Notes: a model not told the origin generated them from the sequence alone. Counted from the first letter of the stretch, positions 8,168 through 18,350 are shown. The stretch: DNA of 64,000 bases from Saccharopolyspora aridisoli (GCF_004348445.1 NZ_SMKV01000018.1:1-64000); one strand, 5' to 3'. Translations and numbers: made by a program.

Positions 8168-9607
8168 TCAAGAGGCTGATGACCACTCAGCAGACCGTCG
8201 GCGCAGGTCAGTGAGTCCGTTGTGCGGATGAGCGTCAGCCGCCGGGCGGTGAGCGCCCCGGCGGCGCTCCCGCTTGAGCCCCCGGACGTAGCTGCCGACG
8301 TCGACGTTGAGGGCGTCCTCGGGGCGCTGCGCGCCGTAGCGCCTGGCGATCCGGTCGAGGTGGCCGTGCACTTCCGCGGCCATCTCGTCGCGGCCGGGGA
8401 GCCTGGCCTGGCCGGTGATGAGGTCGCTGATCCACTCCGCCTGCAGCTCGGCGAGCCGGGTCAGCGCCCCCACCGGGCGCAGGAATCCCGCGAAGTAGAG
8501 CCCGTCGTGGCCCAGCGGCACGATCCGCTGGAACAGCGAGAGCCGGCCGTCGCCGTCGAAGGCGACGTCGTCGGGGAGCGGCAGTGACATGTCGTAGCCG
8601 GTGCAGAGGATGACCGCGTCGGCGTCTTCGGCGCTGCCGTCGTTGAAGACGACCTGGTCGGAGGTGAACTCCCGGATGCCGGGCTTGATGGCGATCTCGC
8701 CGTGCGAGAGCCGGCTGAGGAGTTCGTCGGAAATGGTGATCGGCGCGTCCATCACCCGGTGATCCGGCTCCGGCAGGCCGTAGTCGGCGATGCGCCCGCG
8801 CGAGAGGTGCAGCAGCACCTCGATGAGCTTGCGCTGCACCCGGAACGGCAGGAACGACCACCAGCGGCTCGCGGCGATCTCGTCGATCGGCAGCCCCATC
8901 AGGGTTTTCGGCACCACGTGCGCGCCCCGGCGGATCGACAGGACCGTGCGGGCCGCGACGCGGGAGAGCTCGACGGCGATGTCGCAGGCCGAGTTCCCGA
9001 AGCCCACGACCGTGACCTCCTTGCCGCGGAACGGTTCGGGGTCGGTGTAGTCGGCGGAATGCAGTCGCCTGCCCCGGAACACCTCCGAACCGGTGATCGC
9101 CGGGTCGGGAAGTCGTGGCGCGGAGTGATGACCCGAGGCCATCACGACCTCGCGGAAGTGCCGCGTCCGCGTGTTCCCCCCGCTGCGGCTGGTGACCATC
9201 CACCCGCCGCCGGGTGACGGTTCCACCTGGTGGACCTGGGTGCCGAACTCGATGCGGCCGGTCAGGTCGTGCGCATCGGCGAAGCGCTCCAGGTAGGAGG
9301 CGACCTGGTCGTGGCGCGGGTAGCGCGGGAAGTCATCGGGCACGGGGAACCCGGTGAACCCGGTAACCTTGCTGGAGGTGTTGAGGTGCAGGGAGCCGTA
9401 GGCCGGGTGTGAGCTCTGCGAACTGGCAGGGCCGAAGTTCCACACCCCGCCCACGGCGTCATCGCGTTCCAGGCCGACGAAGTCGATCCCGCGGCGACGG
9501 AGCGAACTCATCATCGCCAATCCGGATATGCCGGCTCCGATCACGCACACATCACGGGTTCCAACCTGGGGAGATGTCATGTTCTCGCGACCGTCCACAA
9601 TGCTCAT
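8168..9607 (-). CDS. Flavin-containing monooxygenase (NADPH-dependent, class B)
   Basis: A 479-residue class B flavoprotein monooxygenase. The FAD Rossmann motif GAGISGLAMMSSL is near residue 23, the FMO signature FRGRRLHSADY is mid-protein, and the second dinucleotide motif VVGFGNSACDIAVEL follows it. ATG 9607 is preceded by GGAGAGG. It diverges from a prenyltransferase gene. The same pairing (FMO plus tryptophan C5-prenyltransferase, SCO7468/SCO7467) makes 5-dimethylallylindole-3-acetonitrile in Streptomyces coelicolor, where the FMO N-oxidises the prenylated tryptophan to an oxime. I infer the same kind of role here. A stand-alone Baeyer-Villiger or N-oxidation role is the alternative. The extreme C-terminus is arginine-rich and unlike typical FMOs. 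Confidence 0.85.
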   Translation of the reverse strand: MSIVDGRENMTSPQVGTRDVCVIGAGISGLAMMSSLRRRGIDFVGLERDDAVGGVWNFGPASSQSSHPAYGSLHLNTSSKVTGFTGFPVPDDFPRYPRHDQVASYLERFADAHDLTGRIEFGTQVHQVEPSPGGGWMVTSRSGGNTRTRHFREVVMASGHHSAPRLPDPAITGSEVFRGRRLHSADYTDPEPFRGKEVTVVGFGNSACDIAVELSRVAARTVLSIRRGAHVVPKTLMGLPIDEIAASRWWSFLPFRVQRKLIEVLLHLSRGRIADYGLPEPDHRVMDAPITISDELLSRLSHGEIAIKPGIREFTSDQVVFNDGSAEDADAVILCTGYDMSLPLPDDVAFDGDGRLSLFQRIVPLGHDGLYFAGFLRPVGALTRLAELQAEWISDLITGQARLPGRDEMAAEVHGHLDRIARRYGAQRPEDALNVDVGSYVRGLKRERRRGAHRPAADAHPHNGLTDLRRRSAEWSSAS

Positions 9608-9762
9608 CGAACCCTCTCCGCGTGGAGACCATTCCCATTTCGTCGTCTGGATGAGATCGTGTTGATGTTGCTGACAGGCGCCGTGCCGCGATCAAGAGTA
9701 ACCGCGATGCGGAAGGTCGGGGTAGTGCCTAGTTCACGAGCGGGATCGTCGTCCGTTCGCCG

Positions 9763-9780
9763 GTGGGGAGTCTTCCCCAC
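9763..9780. promoter_or_regulatory. Hairpin in the prenyltransferase leader
   Basis: GTGGGGA and TCCCCAC form a perfect 7-bp stem around a GTCT tetraloop, ending 7 nt before the preferred GTG start at 9788. It could be a leader hairpin limiting translation or an operator half-site pair. If translation starts upstream (for example ATG 9707), the sequence is simply coding. Confidence 0.35.
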
Positions 9781-9787
9781 GCACGGC

Positions 9788-10864
9788 GTGTCATTCACAC
9801 AGTTCCTGACCAGCCAGTACCGAACCGTTGCCGAACACCTCGGGTTCTCGCAATCCGAAGTGGAGACCCTCGTCACAGAACTCAGCGTTGCCCTGAACCC
9901 CTGGGGTGATCACCCGATCAGCTCTTGTCCGGAGGTTCCCTCTTTTGTTTCGGCGGACGGTTTTCCGGCCGAGATGTCCATCAGCTGGCGAGCCCGGCGA
10001 CCCGAACTCCGGATCCTCTTCGAATCCCTCGGAGAAGAGCCGACACCTGCGGGTTGCCAGCGCGCCGGACGCGCGCTCACCGAGCGGTTGGCCGATCTGC
10101 CGGGCGTGGACCTCAGGCGCTACCACCGTGTGGAAGACCTCTTCGTCAGCGATGATCCGCGGGTGAACCGTCCCACCATCTGGCATTCGCTGGCATGGCG
10201 CCCGGGTGAATCCACGCGGTACAAGGCGTACTTCAACCCGCAGTCGGAGAGCACGGATCCGGTCGACGTCCTGAACACGATGACCGAGGCGATGGGACGA
10301 CTTGAATTGGAGCGCCCGTGGAGTTCGGTCCGAATGTGGATGCCGGAGATGATGGACCGGGGAAATGAGGTTGAATTCGCGGCTCTCGATTTGACCGATT
10401 CGGATGATGCGCGGGTGAAGGTCTATTTCCGGATCACCAGTCGCGCGTGGGAAGACCTGAATTCGGTGGCCGCTCTCGCAGCCGGACACGATTCCGGGCG
10501 AGCGTCCCGGGTGTGGCGTTCGCTGTATCACGGTCAGGACAAGGCCGAGGGTGAGGAACCGATGGTCTGCCTCGCTCTTCGCCGCGGTTCGGCGCAGCCG
10601 GAGGAAGCCAACCTGTACCTCCGGTTGCCGGAGAACGCGGTGTCCGATGAGGACGCGGCTGAACGCACTGCCGTCCTCATGAGACAGGAAGGCCTCGACC
10701 CGCGGCCCTACCTGTCGATGATCAACGCTCTCGCGCCCCAGCACCCGTCGACCATGACCGGCCTCCAGGACCTCCTGGCGTTCCGCACGACGTCCCCGGA
10801 CGAGGCCGCCGACATCGGCATGTACTTGCGCTTCTCCGTCTACGACCGACCCGTCGATTCCTGA
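9788..10864 (+). CDS. ABBA-fold aromatic (indole/tryptophan) prenyltransferase, DMATS type
   Basis: This protein resembles bacterial dimethylallyltryptophan synthases. Visible features are PEMSISWR-like AEMSISWRARRPELRILFES, the Lys-x-Tyr phosphate-shield motifs in TRYKAYFNP and VKVYFRI, and LYLRLPENAV near the C-terminus. The reaction would be transfer of a C5 (dimethylallyl) unit to an indole ring carbon. The product starts MSFTQFLTSQYRTV if GTG 9788 is used and is then 358 residues, the family norm. The frame stays open to 9659 (401 residues), and ATG 9707 is another candidate, so the start is uncertain. It diverges from the FMO at 9607, giving a two-gene prenylindole pathway. The substrate is most likely L-tryptophan; regiospecificity cannot be read from sequence. 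Confidence 0.85.
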   Translation: MSFTQFLTSQYRTVAEHLGFSQSEVETLVTELSVALNPWGDHPISSCPEVPSFVSADGFPAEMSISWRARRPELRILFESLGEEPTPAGCQRAGRALTERLADLPGVDLRRYHRVEDLFVSDDPRVNRPTIWHSLAWRPGESTRYKAYFNPQSESTDPVDVLNTMTEAMGRLELERPWSSVRMWMPEMMDRGNEVEFAALDLTDSDDARVKVYFRITSRAWEDLNSVAALAAGHDSGRASRVWRSLYHGQDKAEGEEPMVCLALRRGSAQPEEANLYLRLPENAVSDEDAAERTAVLMRQEGLDPRPYLSMINALAPQHPSTMTGLQDLLAFRTTSPDEAADIGMYLRFSVYDRPVDS

Positions 10865-10871
10865 TCCCGAC

Positions 10872-10914
10872 GAGGAGGTGGTGGCGCTCCCACCGGGAAC
10901 CGCCACCACCCTCC
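10872..10914 (+). terminator. Terminator hairpin after the prenyltransferase
   Basis: GGTGGTGGCG (10877-10886) pairs with CGCCACCACC (10901-10910) in a perfect 10-bp stem. Flanking GAGG/CTCC extend it with one bulge. It lies 8 bp after the stop codon. No U-run is present, as is usual for actinomycete terminators. Confidence 0.65.
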
Positions 10915-11211
10915 GCGGGGGCTCCCGTTCACGGGTGTGGAAATCTCGACTTCCTCACTGGCCGGAGACCGCTGATCCTAAAGCGACCGACCCACGGGTG
11001 TCCGTGCTCGTCGGGTCGTTCGGTGGTTCCTGCTCCACCGCGCTGTGCTCGAACGGGTGGGTCGAAGCTGGTCGGCGGTCCCAGAGGTGTCTTCCCCAGC
11101 CGGATCATGCGCGACGATCGCCCCGAGCTGGAACGGCACCACTGGCAGGAGAACCGCTCAACCGCGGCGAGTTCCGCCGTGCGGGCTTCACCGCACCCTG
11201 GAGGACGGAGC

Positions 11212-11232
11212 ATGGCACAGCATCGTTGGTAG
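11212..11232 (+). CDS. Upstream micro-ORF encoding MAQHRW before dgdA
   Basis: ATG 11212 opens six codons (Met-Ala-Gln-His-Arg-Trp) followed by TAG. GGAGGA lies at a textbook 6-nt distance upstream, a much better ribosome site than anything before the dgdA start, which begins 9 nt after this stop. The arrangement suggests translational coupling or a leader peptide that delivers ribosomes to dgdA. Its expression is inferred only from the ribosome-binding site. Confidence 0.35.
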   Translation: MAQHRW

Positions 11233-12534
<1,302 letters not shown>

Positions 12535-12553
12535 CGGCGGATCTTCCCGCGAA

Positions 12554-12583
12554 CGCGAAGGGCGGCGGCCGTCGCCCTTCGCG
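12554..12583. terminator. Bidirectional terminator between dgdA and GH51
   Basis: CGCGAAGGGCG (12554-12564) and CGCCCTTCGCG (12573-12583) form a perfect 11-bp stem with an 8-nt loop, between the converging stops at 12534 and 12636. Confidence 0.75.
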
Positions 12584-12635
12584 CCGGTCGATGCGCAAGG
12601 CCTGCTCGTCCCGGTCGAAGCGGGAAAGGCCCGTC

Positions 12636-14150
12636 TCAGCGCCGCAGCCGGAGGACGTTCCAGGACAGCGGTGGCAGGGTCGCGGTGAGCGCGCCGCCCT
12701 CCACCACGGCACCGTCGAGCGTCCGGGGCCGCACCCGATCGGGCTCGGCGGCGGTGTTGCGGGCGTGGCGGTCGGGATCGGCGAGGACCCGGTGCTCCAG
12801 GACCCGCGTGCTGCCCGCCCCGCGGACGTCGGCGACCAGCTCCAGCGGCAGGTCGGTAGAGCGGTTGACCGCGAACACCACGACGGTGTCCTCGTCCTCC
12901 TGCACCGCCGTGGCGTGCAGCAGGTCGACCTCGCCGTACTGGGCGGTGTCGTGCCTGGTCGAGCGCGGCTCGACGCGCAGCACGCGGCCACGTCCGTGCC
13001 GGGCTGCGTCGGCGAACGGGAAGAACGTCGTCTGCCGCCACGCCGACCCACCAGGCTCGGTCATGATCGGCGCGATCACGTTGACCAGTTGGGCCAGGCA
13101 CGCCGCCGTGACCCGGTCGCAGTGCCGCAGCAAGGTCACCAGCAGGCTGCCCACCACGACCGCGTCGGTGAGCGTGTAGTTGTCCTCCAGCAGCCGCGGC
13201 GCCACCTCCCACTCCGGCTCGGTGGCGGGATCGCGCAGGCCCCGGTACCAGACGTTCCACTCGTCGAAGGAGAGCTCCAGCCGCTTGGTGCTGCGCACCT
13301 TCGCGCGCACGTGGTCGCAGGTGGCCACCACCGAGTCGATGAAGTGCTCCATGTCCTGCGCTGAGGCGAGGAAGCTGTCGACGTCACCGCCGGACTCCTC
13401 GTAGTAGGCGTGGCAGGAGATGTGGTCGACGTGCTCGTAGGTGTGCTCCAGCACGGTGCTCTCCCACGCGGCGAACGTCGGCATGGCCGAGTTCGAGCTG
13501 CCGCAGGCCACGAGCTCCACCCCGGGGTCGACCATGCGCATCACCCGTGCCGTCTCGGCGGCGATCCGGCCGTACTCCTCGGCGGACTTGTGCCCCATCT
13601 GCCACGGGCCGTCGAGCTCGTTGCCCAGGCACCAGAAGCCGATCCGGTGCGGCTCGTCGTGACCGTGCGAGCGCCGCAGGTCCGACCACGCGGTGCCGCC
13701 AGGGTGGTTGCAGTACTCCAACAACTCGCGGGCCTCCTGCGGCCCGCGCGTGCCCAGGTTCAGCGCCATCATCGGTTCCACCCCGGCGACCTCGACGAAG
13801 CGCATGAACTCGTTGAGCCCGAACTCGTTGGTCTCCACCGAACACCACGCCGGATCCAGCCTCCTCGGCCGCTCGGCCAGCGGACCGACGCCGTCCTCCC
13901 ACCGGTAGCCGGACACGAAGTTGCCGCCCGGGTAGCGGACCAGCGTCACACCGAGCTCGCGCACGAGGTCCAGCACGTCCTGCCGCAACCCGTCCTCTCG
14001 CGCCGCCGGATGCCCCGGTTCGTGGATACCGGTGTGGACGCACCGGCCCAAGTGCTCGACGAACGAGCCGAACAAGCGCGGGTTCACCTCGCCGACCGCG
14101 AAGGCCGGGTCGATCGTCAGGCTCGCACGCGCGCTCTCGCCGTGGGTCAT
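12636..14150 (-). CDS. Intracellular GH51 alpha-L-arabinofuranosidase
   Basis: A 504-residue GH51 enzyme with no signal peptide, so it acts in the cytoplasm on imported arabino-oligosaccharides. The catalytic acid/base Glu is in WCLGNELDGPWQMGH (around residue 177) and the nucleophile Glu in LSFDEWNVWYR (around residue 296). GSFVEHLGRCVHTGIHEPGH at the N-terminus and RYPGGNFVSGYRWEDGVGP are further family signatures. It is the last gene of the ABC-transporter operon, 15 bp after the second permease, so uptake and hydrolysis are co-expressed. Length is normal for the family. Confidence 0.92.
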   Translation of the reverse strand: MTHGESARASLTIDPAFAVGEVNPRLFGSFVEHLGRCVHTGIHEPGHPAAREDGLRQDVLDLVRELGVTLVRYPGGNFVSGYRWEDGVGPLAERPRRLDPAWCSVETNEFGLNEFMRFVEVAGVEPMMALNLGTRGPQEARELLEYCNHPGGTAWSDLRRSHGHDEPHRIGFWCLGNELDGPWQMGHKSAEEYGRIAAETARVMRMVDPGVELVACGSSNSAMPTFAAWESTVLEHTYEHVDHISCHAYYEESGGDVDSFLASAQDMEHFIDSVVATCDHVRAKVRSTKRLELSFDEWNVWYRGLRDPATEPEWEVAPRLLEDNYTLTDAVVVGSLLVTLLRHCDRVTAACLAQLVNVIAPIMTEPGGSAWRQTTFFPFADAARHGRGRVLRVEPRSTRHDTAQYGEVDLLHATAVQEDEDTVVVFAVNRSTDLPLELVADVRGAGSTRVLEHRVLADPDRHARNTAAEPDRVRPRTLDGAVVEGGALTATLPPLSWNVLRLRR

Positions 14151-14165
14151 GTTCAGGTCCCCTCC

Positions 14166-14996
14166 TTATCGTCCCGCCAAACCGGTGTGCGCGACGCCGC
14201 GCACGATGTGGCGCTGGAACAGCACGAAGAGCAGCAACAACGGCAACCCGGCGATGACCACGGTCGCCATCACCTCGGCGTAGCGGACGCCGTAGCTGCC
14301 CTGGACCGTCGCCAACCCGACCGGCAGGGTCATCGAACCCGGGTCGGCGGTGACGATGAACGGCCACAGGAAGTTGTTCCACGTCGTGATGAACGTGAAG
14401 ATCGCGACGGCCGCCAACACCGGGCGGGACAGCGGCATGACGATGCGCCAGTAGATCCGCCAGCGGCTCGCGCCGTCGACGATCGCCGCCTCTTCCAGCT
14501 CGCGCGGAACGCCGTCGAAGAACACCTTGAGGATGTAGACCATCGCGGGAAGCGCCACTTGGGGGAGGATGACACCCCACGGCGTGTCCACCATGCCGAG
14601 GAACACCATCTCGTGGAACAGCGGGACGATCAGCACCTCGGTGGGCACCAGCACTCCCGCGACGACGAACCCGAAGAGCGCCTTGCGACCGCGGAAATCC
14701 GTTCGGGAGAACCCGTAGGCGGCCATGCTGGAGAGCAGCACGACCAGCACCGTCACCATGCCGGCGGTGAGGACGCTGTTGAACAACCAGATCCAGATGT
14801 CGTCCGTCGCCAGCACGCTGCGGTAGGCCTCGAGCGTGAACTCGCTGGGCAGCCAGCGCAGCGGTACCTCGGTCGTCTCGGACTCCGGCTTCAGCGACGT
14901 CAGCAGCGTCCACGCGAACGGCAGCGACCACAGCGCCGCCAGCGCCACAGTCACGACGCCCAGAACAGCCGTGCCCCAGCGGAATCGCGCGGTCAT
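14166..14996 (-). CDS. ABC sugar importer permease (MalG type)
   Basis: A 276-residue inner-membrane permease with about six transmembrane helices. The EAA loop, EEAAIVDGASRWRIYWRIVMP, is the docking site for the ATPase. It starts at ATG 14996, whose ATGA overlaps the stop of the preceding permease, so the two are translationally coupled. With its partner and the binding protein it should import arabinose-containing oligosaccharides; specificity is inferred from the neighbouring GH51 and GH43 enzymes. No ATPase gene is in the operon, so a shared MsiK-type ATPase encoded elsewhere is likely. Confidence 0.9.
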   Translation of the reverse strand: MTARFRWGTAVLGVVTVALAALWSLPFAWTLLTSLKPESETTEVPLRWLPSEFTLEAYRSVLATDDIWIWLFNSVLTAGMVTVLVVLLSSMAAYGFSRTDFRGRKALFGFVVAGVLVPTEVLIVPLFHEMVFLGMVDTPWGVILPQVALPAMVYILKVFFDGVPRELEEAAIVDGASRWRIYWRIVMPLSRPVLAAVAIFTFITTWNNFLWPFIVTADPGSMTLPVGLATVQGSYGVRYAEVMATVVIAGLPLLLLFVLFQRHIVRGVAHTGLAGR

Positions 14997-15871
14997 GGTC
15001 GGTCTCCTCCCGCCCGGCGGCGTTGGATGCTGAAGTGCGCGAGCGTGAACAGCAGGATCGCCGCGAAGAACACGTAGGACACCGCCGAGGCGTATCCCGT
15101 GCGGTAGTTGGTGAACCCGGACTCGTAGACGTATTGCAGGACCGGTCTCGTGCTGTGCTGCGGACCGCCGTTGGTGATCAGGTAGAACTGGTCGAAGACC
15201 TTCAGCGAGGCCAAGACCTGCAACACGGCGATCAGTCCGGTGGTCGGCCGCAGCAGCGGCAGCGTGATGTGCCAGAGCTGGCGCCACCCGCCCGCGCCGT
15301 CCAGCGACGACGCCTCGTAGAGGTCGTGCGGGATCGCTTGCAGCGCGGCCAGGTACAGCAGGAAGTTGAAGCCGACGGTCCACCACACCGTCGCCACGAC
15401 CACGCCGAGCATCGCCGCGACCGGGTGCGAGAGCCACCCCACCGGCCCGATCCCGAGCCAGGACAGCAGTGAGTCGGCCAGCCCGAACTCGGGCTGGTAC
15501 ATCCACACGAAGATGAGCGCGATCGCCGAGGACGGCAGCACGTAGGGCGCGAAGAACGCCAGCCGCCACAACCAGCGCGCCGGGGCGAGGTGGTGGGTGA
15601 GCAGCGCCATCACCAGCCCGACCAGGATCAGCGGGGGAGTGCTGGCGGCGGTGAAACCGACGGTGACGCCGAAGGACCGCCACATCGCCGGATCGGTGAG
15701 CGCCTCGGCGTAGTTCGCCAGCCCCACGAATTCGGTGCTCGCACCGGTCAACCCGGCGTCGGTGAGGCTCGCGACCAGCCCCATTCCCAGTGGAAGCACC
15801 AAGAACAGCAGATAAGCGGCCAGGAACGGCGTCACGAACGCGAAACCCGAGCCGGCTCTGCGCGTGGACAT
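14993..15871 (-). CDS. ABC sugar importer permease (MalF type)
   Basis: A 292-residue permease with about six helices and the EAA motif YEASSLDGAGGWRQLWHITL. ATG 15871 follows GGAGG by 4 nt. An in-frame ATG at 15886 overlaps the binding-protein stop as ATGA and would add five residues; both starts are plausible. It forms the membrane channel with the MalG-type partner encoded immediately downstream. Confidence 0.9.
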   Translation of the reverse strand: MSTRRAGSGFAFVTPFLAAYLLFLVLPLGMGLVASLTDAGLTGASTEFVGLANYAEALTDPAMWRSFGVTVGFTAASTPPLILVGLVMALLTHHLAPARWLWRLAFFAPYVLPSSAIALIFVWMYQPEFGLADSLLSWLGIGPVGWLSHPVAAMLGVVVATVWWTVGFNFLLYLAALQAIPHDLYEASSLDGAGGWRQLWHITLPLLRPTTGLIAVLQVLASLKVFDQFYLITNGGPQHSTRPVLQYVYESGFTNYRTGYASAVSYVFFAAILLFTLAHFSIQRRRAGGDRP

Positions 15872-15882
15872 GCTGCCTCCGA

Positions 15883-17178
15883 TCATGCCGTGGGATTGGG
15901 CGTGGCGAGCAGGTCCTCGATGACGTACCGGATCTGGGCCACCGCCCGGTCGATCCGCAGCCGGCCGTCCATCGCCGGTCCCAGCACGGCGTTGAGCTCC
16001 GTCCACAGCCGCGAGCCCGAACCGGCGAACCACACGTCGGGGTCGAGCTGGACGTCGTCGATCACCGAGCGGTACTCGGACTGCGGCTGCATCCGCGCGT
16101 AGGCCTCGCCGTTGGTCACCGGCAGGTACGCCGGGATGTGCCCGCCCTCCGCCCACCTCGTGCTGTCGCGCAGCAGGGTGGTGATGAAGTCGTAGACGAG
16201 CAGGTGGTCGCGGTCGGTCCGGTCCCGGTGCGGCAGCACGAAGGCGTGCGAATCGGCCTCGGCGAGCGGTGGGCCGAAGATGCCGGGGAAGCGGGTCATG
16301 CCGAAGTTCATCTCCGCTGTGAGGAAGGTCTGCACCTCCCACTCGCCGAACCAGAAGAAGCCCGCCCGGTCGCTGCTGAACAGCGCGATCGCCCCATCGG
16401 CGTCCATCTCACCTGCGGCCAGGCCCTCCTCGTGCAGACCCTGGACGAACCCGAGCACGTCTGCGACCTTGCGCTCGTCCAGCGCCGAGCGGGTGCCGTC
16501 CGGGGTGAACAGCTCACCGCCTGCCTGCCGGTACAGGCTCCAGAACAGCCGCCACGGGCCCACGCCGTCCCCGGTGGTCTCCAGCAGCAGCCCGGTGGAG
16601 CCGGTCACGCCCTTGACCGCGCGCAGCGCTTCCCGGACCTCGTCGCGGCCGGTGAGGGTCGGCAAGCGGCCGTGCTCGTCGAGCAGCCCGGCCGCTCCGC
16701 AGACGTCGGTGTTGTAGTACTGGACGAACGGGTGGGTGTCCAGCGGGATCGCGAAGAGCCTGCCGTTGTGCATCGACCGCCTCCACAGGCCCGGCGGGAA
16801 GTGCTCGGGCCCGATCCCGGACTGCCGCAGCAGGTCCGGGCGCATCTCGTCGATGAGCCCGCCCGGTGCGAACGCGGGTAGCCGCCCGAGGTGCAGGATG
16901 GCGATGTCGGGTGCGCGTTCGGCGGCGCCGGCCATCGCGAGCTTGGTGTAGTAGCGGTCTCCCCACTCCAGCGTCACGTCCTCCAGCACGACACCTGGAT
17001 GCGTGGCGCGGTAGCCGTCGAGCATCGTCTTCATCGTCTCGCCGTCACCGCCGCTGAAGAGGTTCCAGTACCGCAGCGAGTCACCGCCCCGCGCGAAACC
17101 GCACCCGCCCGCCAACCCCGCGCAGCCCAGAGCAGTTGCGCTGAGCAGGGTTCTGCGGCTCACACCACGTCCGCTCAC
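15883..17178 (-). CDS. ABC sugar importer substrate-binding lipoprotein
   Basis: A 431-residue extracellular solute-binding protein of family 1 type. The N-terminus VSGRGVSRRTLLSATALGC has a twin-arginine motif followed by lipobox LAGGC, so it is probably Tat-exported and lipid-anchored. WNLFSGGDGETMKTMLDGY and APDIAILHLGRLPAFAPGGL are typical of this family. The GTG start at 17178 has GGAGG 8 nt upstream. It begins the transporter operon, and a LacI-type operator at 17193-17206 sits immediately before the ribosome site. The likely ligands are arabino-oligosaccharides, inferred from the GH51/GH43 neighbours. Confidence 0.9.
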   Translation of the reverse strand: MSGRGVSRRTLLSATALGCAGLAGGCGFARGGDSLRYWNLFSGGDGETMKTMLDGYRATHPGVVLEDVTLEWGDRYYTKLAMAGAAERAPDIAILHLGRLPAFAPGGLIDEMRPDLLRQSGIGPEHFPPGLWRRSMHNGRLFAIPLDTHPFVQYYNTDVCGAAGLLDEHGRLPTLTGRDEVREALRAVKGVTGSTGLLLETTGDGVGPWRLFWSLYRQAGGELFTPDGTRSALDERKVADVLGFVQGLHEEGLAAGEMDADGAIALFSSDRAGFFWFGEWEVQTFLTAEMNFGMTRFPGIFGPPLAEADSHAFVLPHRDRTDRDHLLVYDFITTLLRDSTRWAEGGHIPAYLPVTNGEAYARMQPQSEYRSVIDDVQLDPDVWFAGSGSRLWTELNAVLGPAMDGRLRIDRAVAQIRYVIEDLLATPNPTA

Positions 17179-17192
17179 CAATCCCACCTCCG

Positions 17193-17206
17193 TGACACCG
17201 TTGTCC
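17193..17206. promoter_or_regulatory. LacI-family operator-like site before the sugar ABC operon
   Basis: TGACACCGTTGTCC is a near-palindrome with the CG centre and TGACA/TGTC arms of the site at 3802-3813. It lies 15 bp before the binding-protein start, in a position to repress the whole transporter-GH51 operon. The regulator gene is not in the window. Confidence 0.55.
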
Positions 17207-17257
17207 GGACCTCCGACGTGCGGTTCCCACCTCGTTCGAGGGAGCTCGACGACGAGA

Positions 17258-18289
17258 TCACGGCGAATCCGCGACGGGGAAGCCGAGTTCCGGCGTCCCC
17301 TCCGGTGTCCACCCGAAGGCCTGGACCCGGGTGTGCCGGTTCGGGTCGAACAGCGGGTCGCCCTCGATCTCCTCGTACTGACGCGCGTGGTAGACCAGCA
17401 CGTCGGTGCGGCCGTCCTCGGCCACCGTGAAGCTGTTGTGCCCGGGCCCGTACTGGCTGGTGGCATCGTTGCTGGTGAACACCGGTTCCGGGGACTTCGT
17501 CCAGGACGCCGGGTCGAGCAGGTCGCCGTCGGTGCGGGCGGTTAGCAGTCCCAGGCAGTAGTTGCTGTCGGTGGCGCTGGCGGAGTAGGTCATGAACACC
17601 CGGCCGTTGCGCTGGATGACCGCGGGAGCCTCGTTGACCGCGTAACCCCGGGTCTCCCACTCGAGGGTCGGCGATGACAACCGCGCCGGTGAGCCCTCGA
17701 TGCTCCAGGGACTGCTCATCCTGGCGATGTAGAGGTTGCTGTTGTTGTCGATCCCGGGCTCCTGCTGCGCCCACACCAGGTAGCGGTCTCCGCCGAGGGT
17801 GAACGTCGAGGCGTCCAGCGAGAAGGTGTCCCAGGCCGTGACGATCCGCCCCTTCTCGCTCCAGGTCCCGGCGAACGGATCGGGATCGTCGTTCTCCAGC
17901 ACGTACATCCGGATGTCGAAGAAGTCCTCCGCCCGCCCGGCCGCGAAGTAGACGTACCACCGGCCGTCGATGTGGTGGATCTCCGGCGCCCAGATGTGCC
18001 CGCCCATCTCGCCGGTTCCGTGCCTGCGCCACAGCACGGCCTCCGGGGCGGTGGCCAGGCCGCGCAGCGTCCGGGACCGGCGCAGGACGATCCGGTCGTA
18101 CTCCGGGACCGTGGCCGTGAAGTAGTAGAAGCCGTCGGAGTGCCGCGTGATGTGCGGATCGGCGCGTTGCCGGGCCAGCGGGTTCGAGTAGTTCGGCGCC
18201 GCCGACGCCGAACCTGGCAGCGCCACCGCCGCACCGGCGGCCAGCGCACCGGCGAGCGCGCTGCGGCGGGAGAACAGAGGACTGCTCAT
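17258..18289 (-). CDS. Secreted GH43 family arabinan/arabinoxylan-degrading glycosidase
   Basis: A 343-residue five-bladed beta-propeller glycosidase of family GH43. The Tat-type signal peptide is MSSPLFSRRSALAGALAAG, ending in ALPGSASAA. The catalytic base Asp is in RQRADPHITRHSDGFYYF, the pKa-modulating Asp is probably in the SLDASTFT region, and the acid Glu is probably in YAVNEAPAVIQRNG. The motif GHIWAPEIHHIDGRWYVYFA is typical of the arabinofuranosidase-like GH43 subfamilies. ATG 18289 has AGGAG 7 nt upstream. It lies between the secreted GH51 and the sugar importer, so it probably releases arabinose or short oligosaccharides outside the cell. The exact linkage is uncertain. Confidence 0.88.
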   Translation of the reverse strand: MSSPLFSRRSALAGALAAGAAVALPGSASAAPNYSNPLARQRADPHITRHSDGFYYFTATVPEYDRIVLRRSRTLRGLATAPEAVLWRRHGTGEMGGHIWAPEIHHIDGRWYVYFAAGRAEDFFDIRMYVLENDDPDPFAGTWSEKGRIVTAWDTFSLDASTFTLGGDRYLVWAQQEPGIDNNSNLYIARMSSPWSIEGSPARLSSPTLEWETRGYAVNEAPAVIQRNGRVFMTYSASATDSNYCLGLLTARTDGDLLDPASWTKSPEPVFTSNDATSQYGPGHNSFTVAEDGRTDVLVYHARQYEEIEGDPLFDPNRHTRVQAFGWTPEGTPELGFPVADSP

Positions 18290-18313
18290 CGTTGTGCTCC
18301 TGGTGGGAGGTGG

Positions 18314-18343
18314 GGCGTCGCGCGAGACCTCCCGCGCGACGCC
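18314..18343 (-). terminator. Terminator hairpin between secreted GH51 and GH43
   Basis: GGCGTCGCGCG (18314-18324) and CGCGCGACGCC (18333-18343) make a perfect 11-bp stem with an 8-nt loop, directly after the GH51 stop at 18351. It would separate GH51 transcription from the GH43 gene, or attenuate it. Confidence 0.7.
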
Positions 18344-18350
18344 GGGGCTA

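Noticed and set aside
12636-17178. A missing ABC ATPase hidden in the arabinose operon
   Set aside because: No Walker A/LSGGQ-type frame is present on either strand. Actinomycete sugar importers commonly share one MsiK-type ATPase encoded elsewhere.
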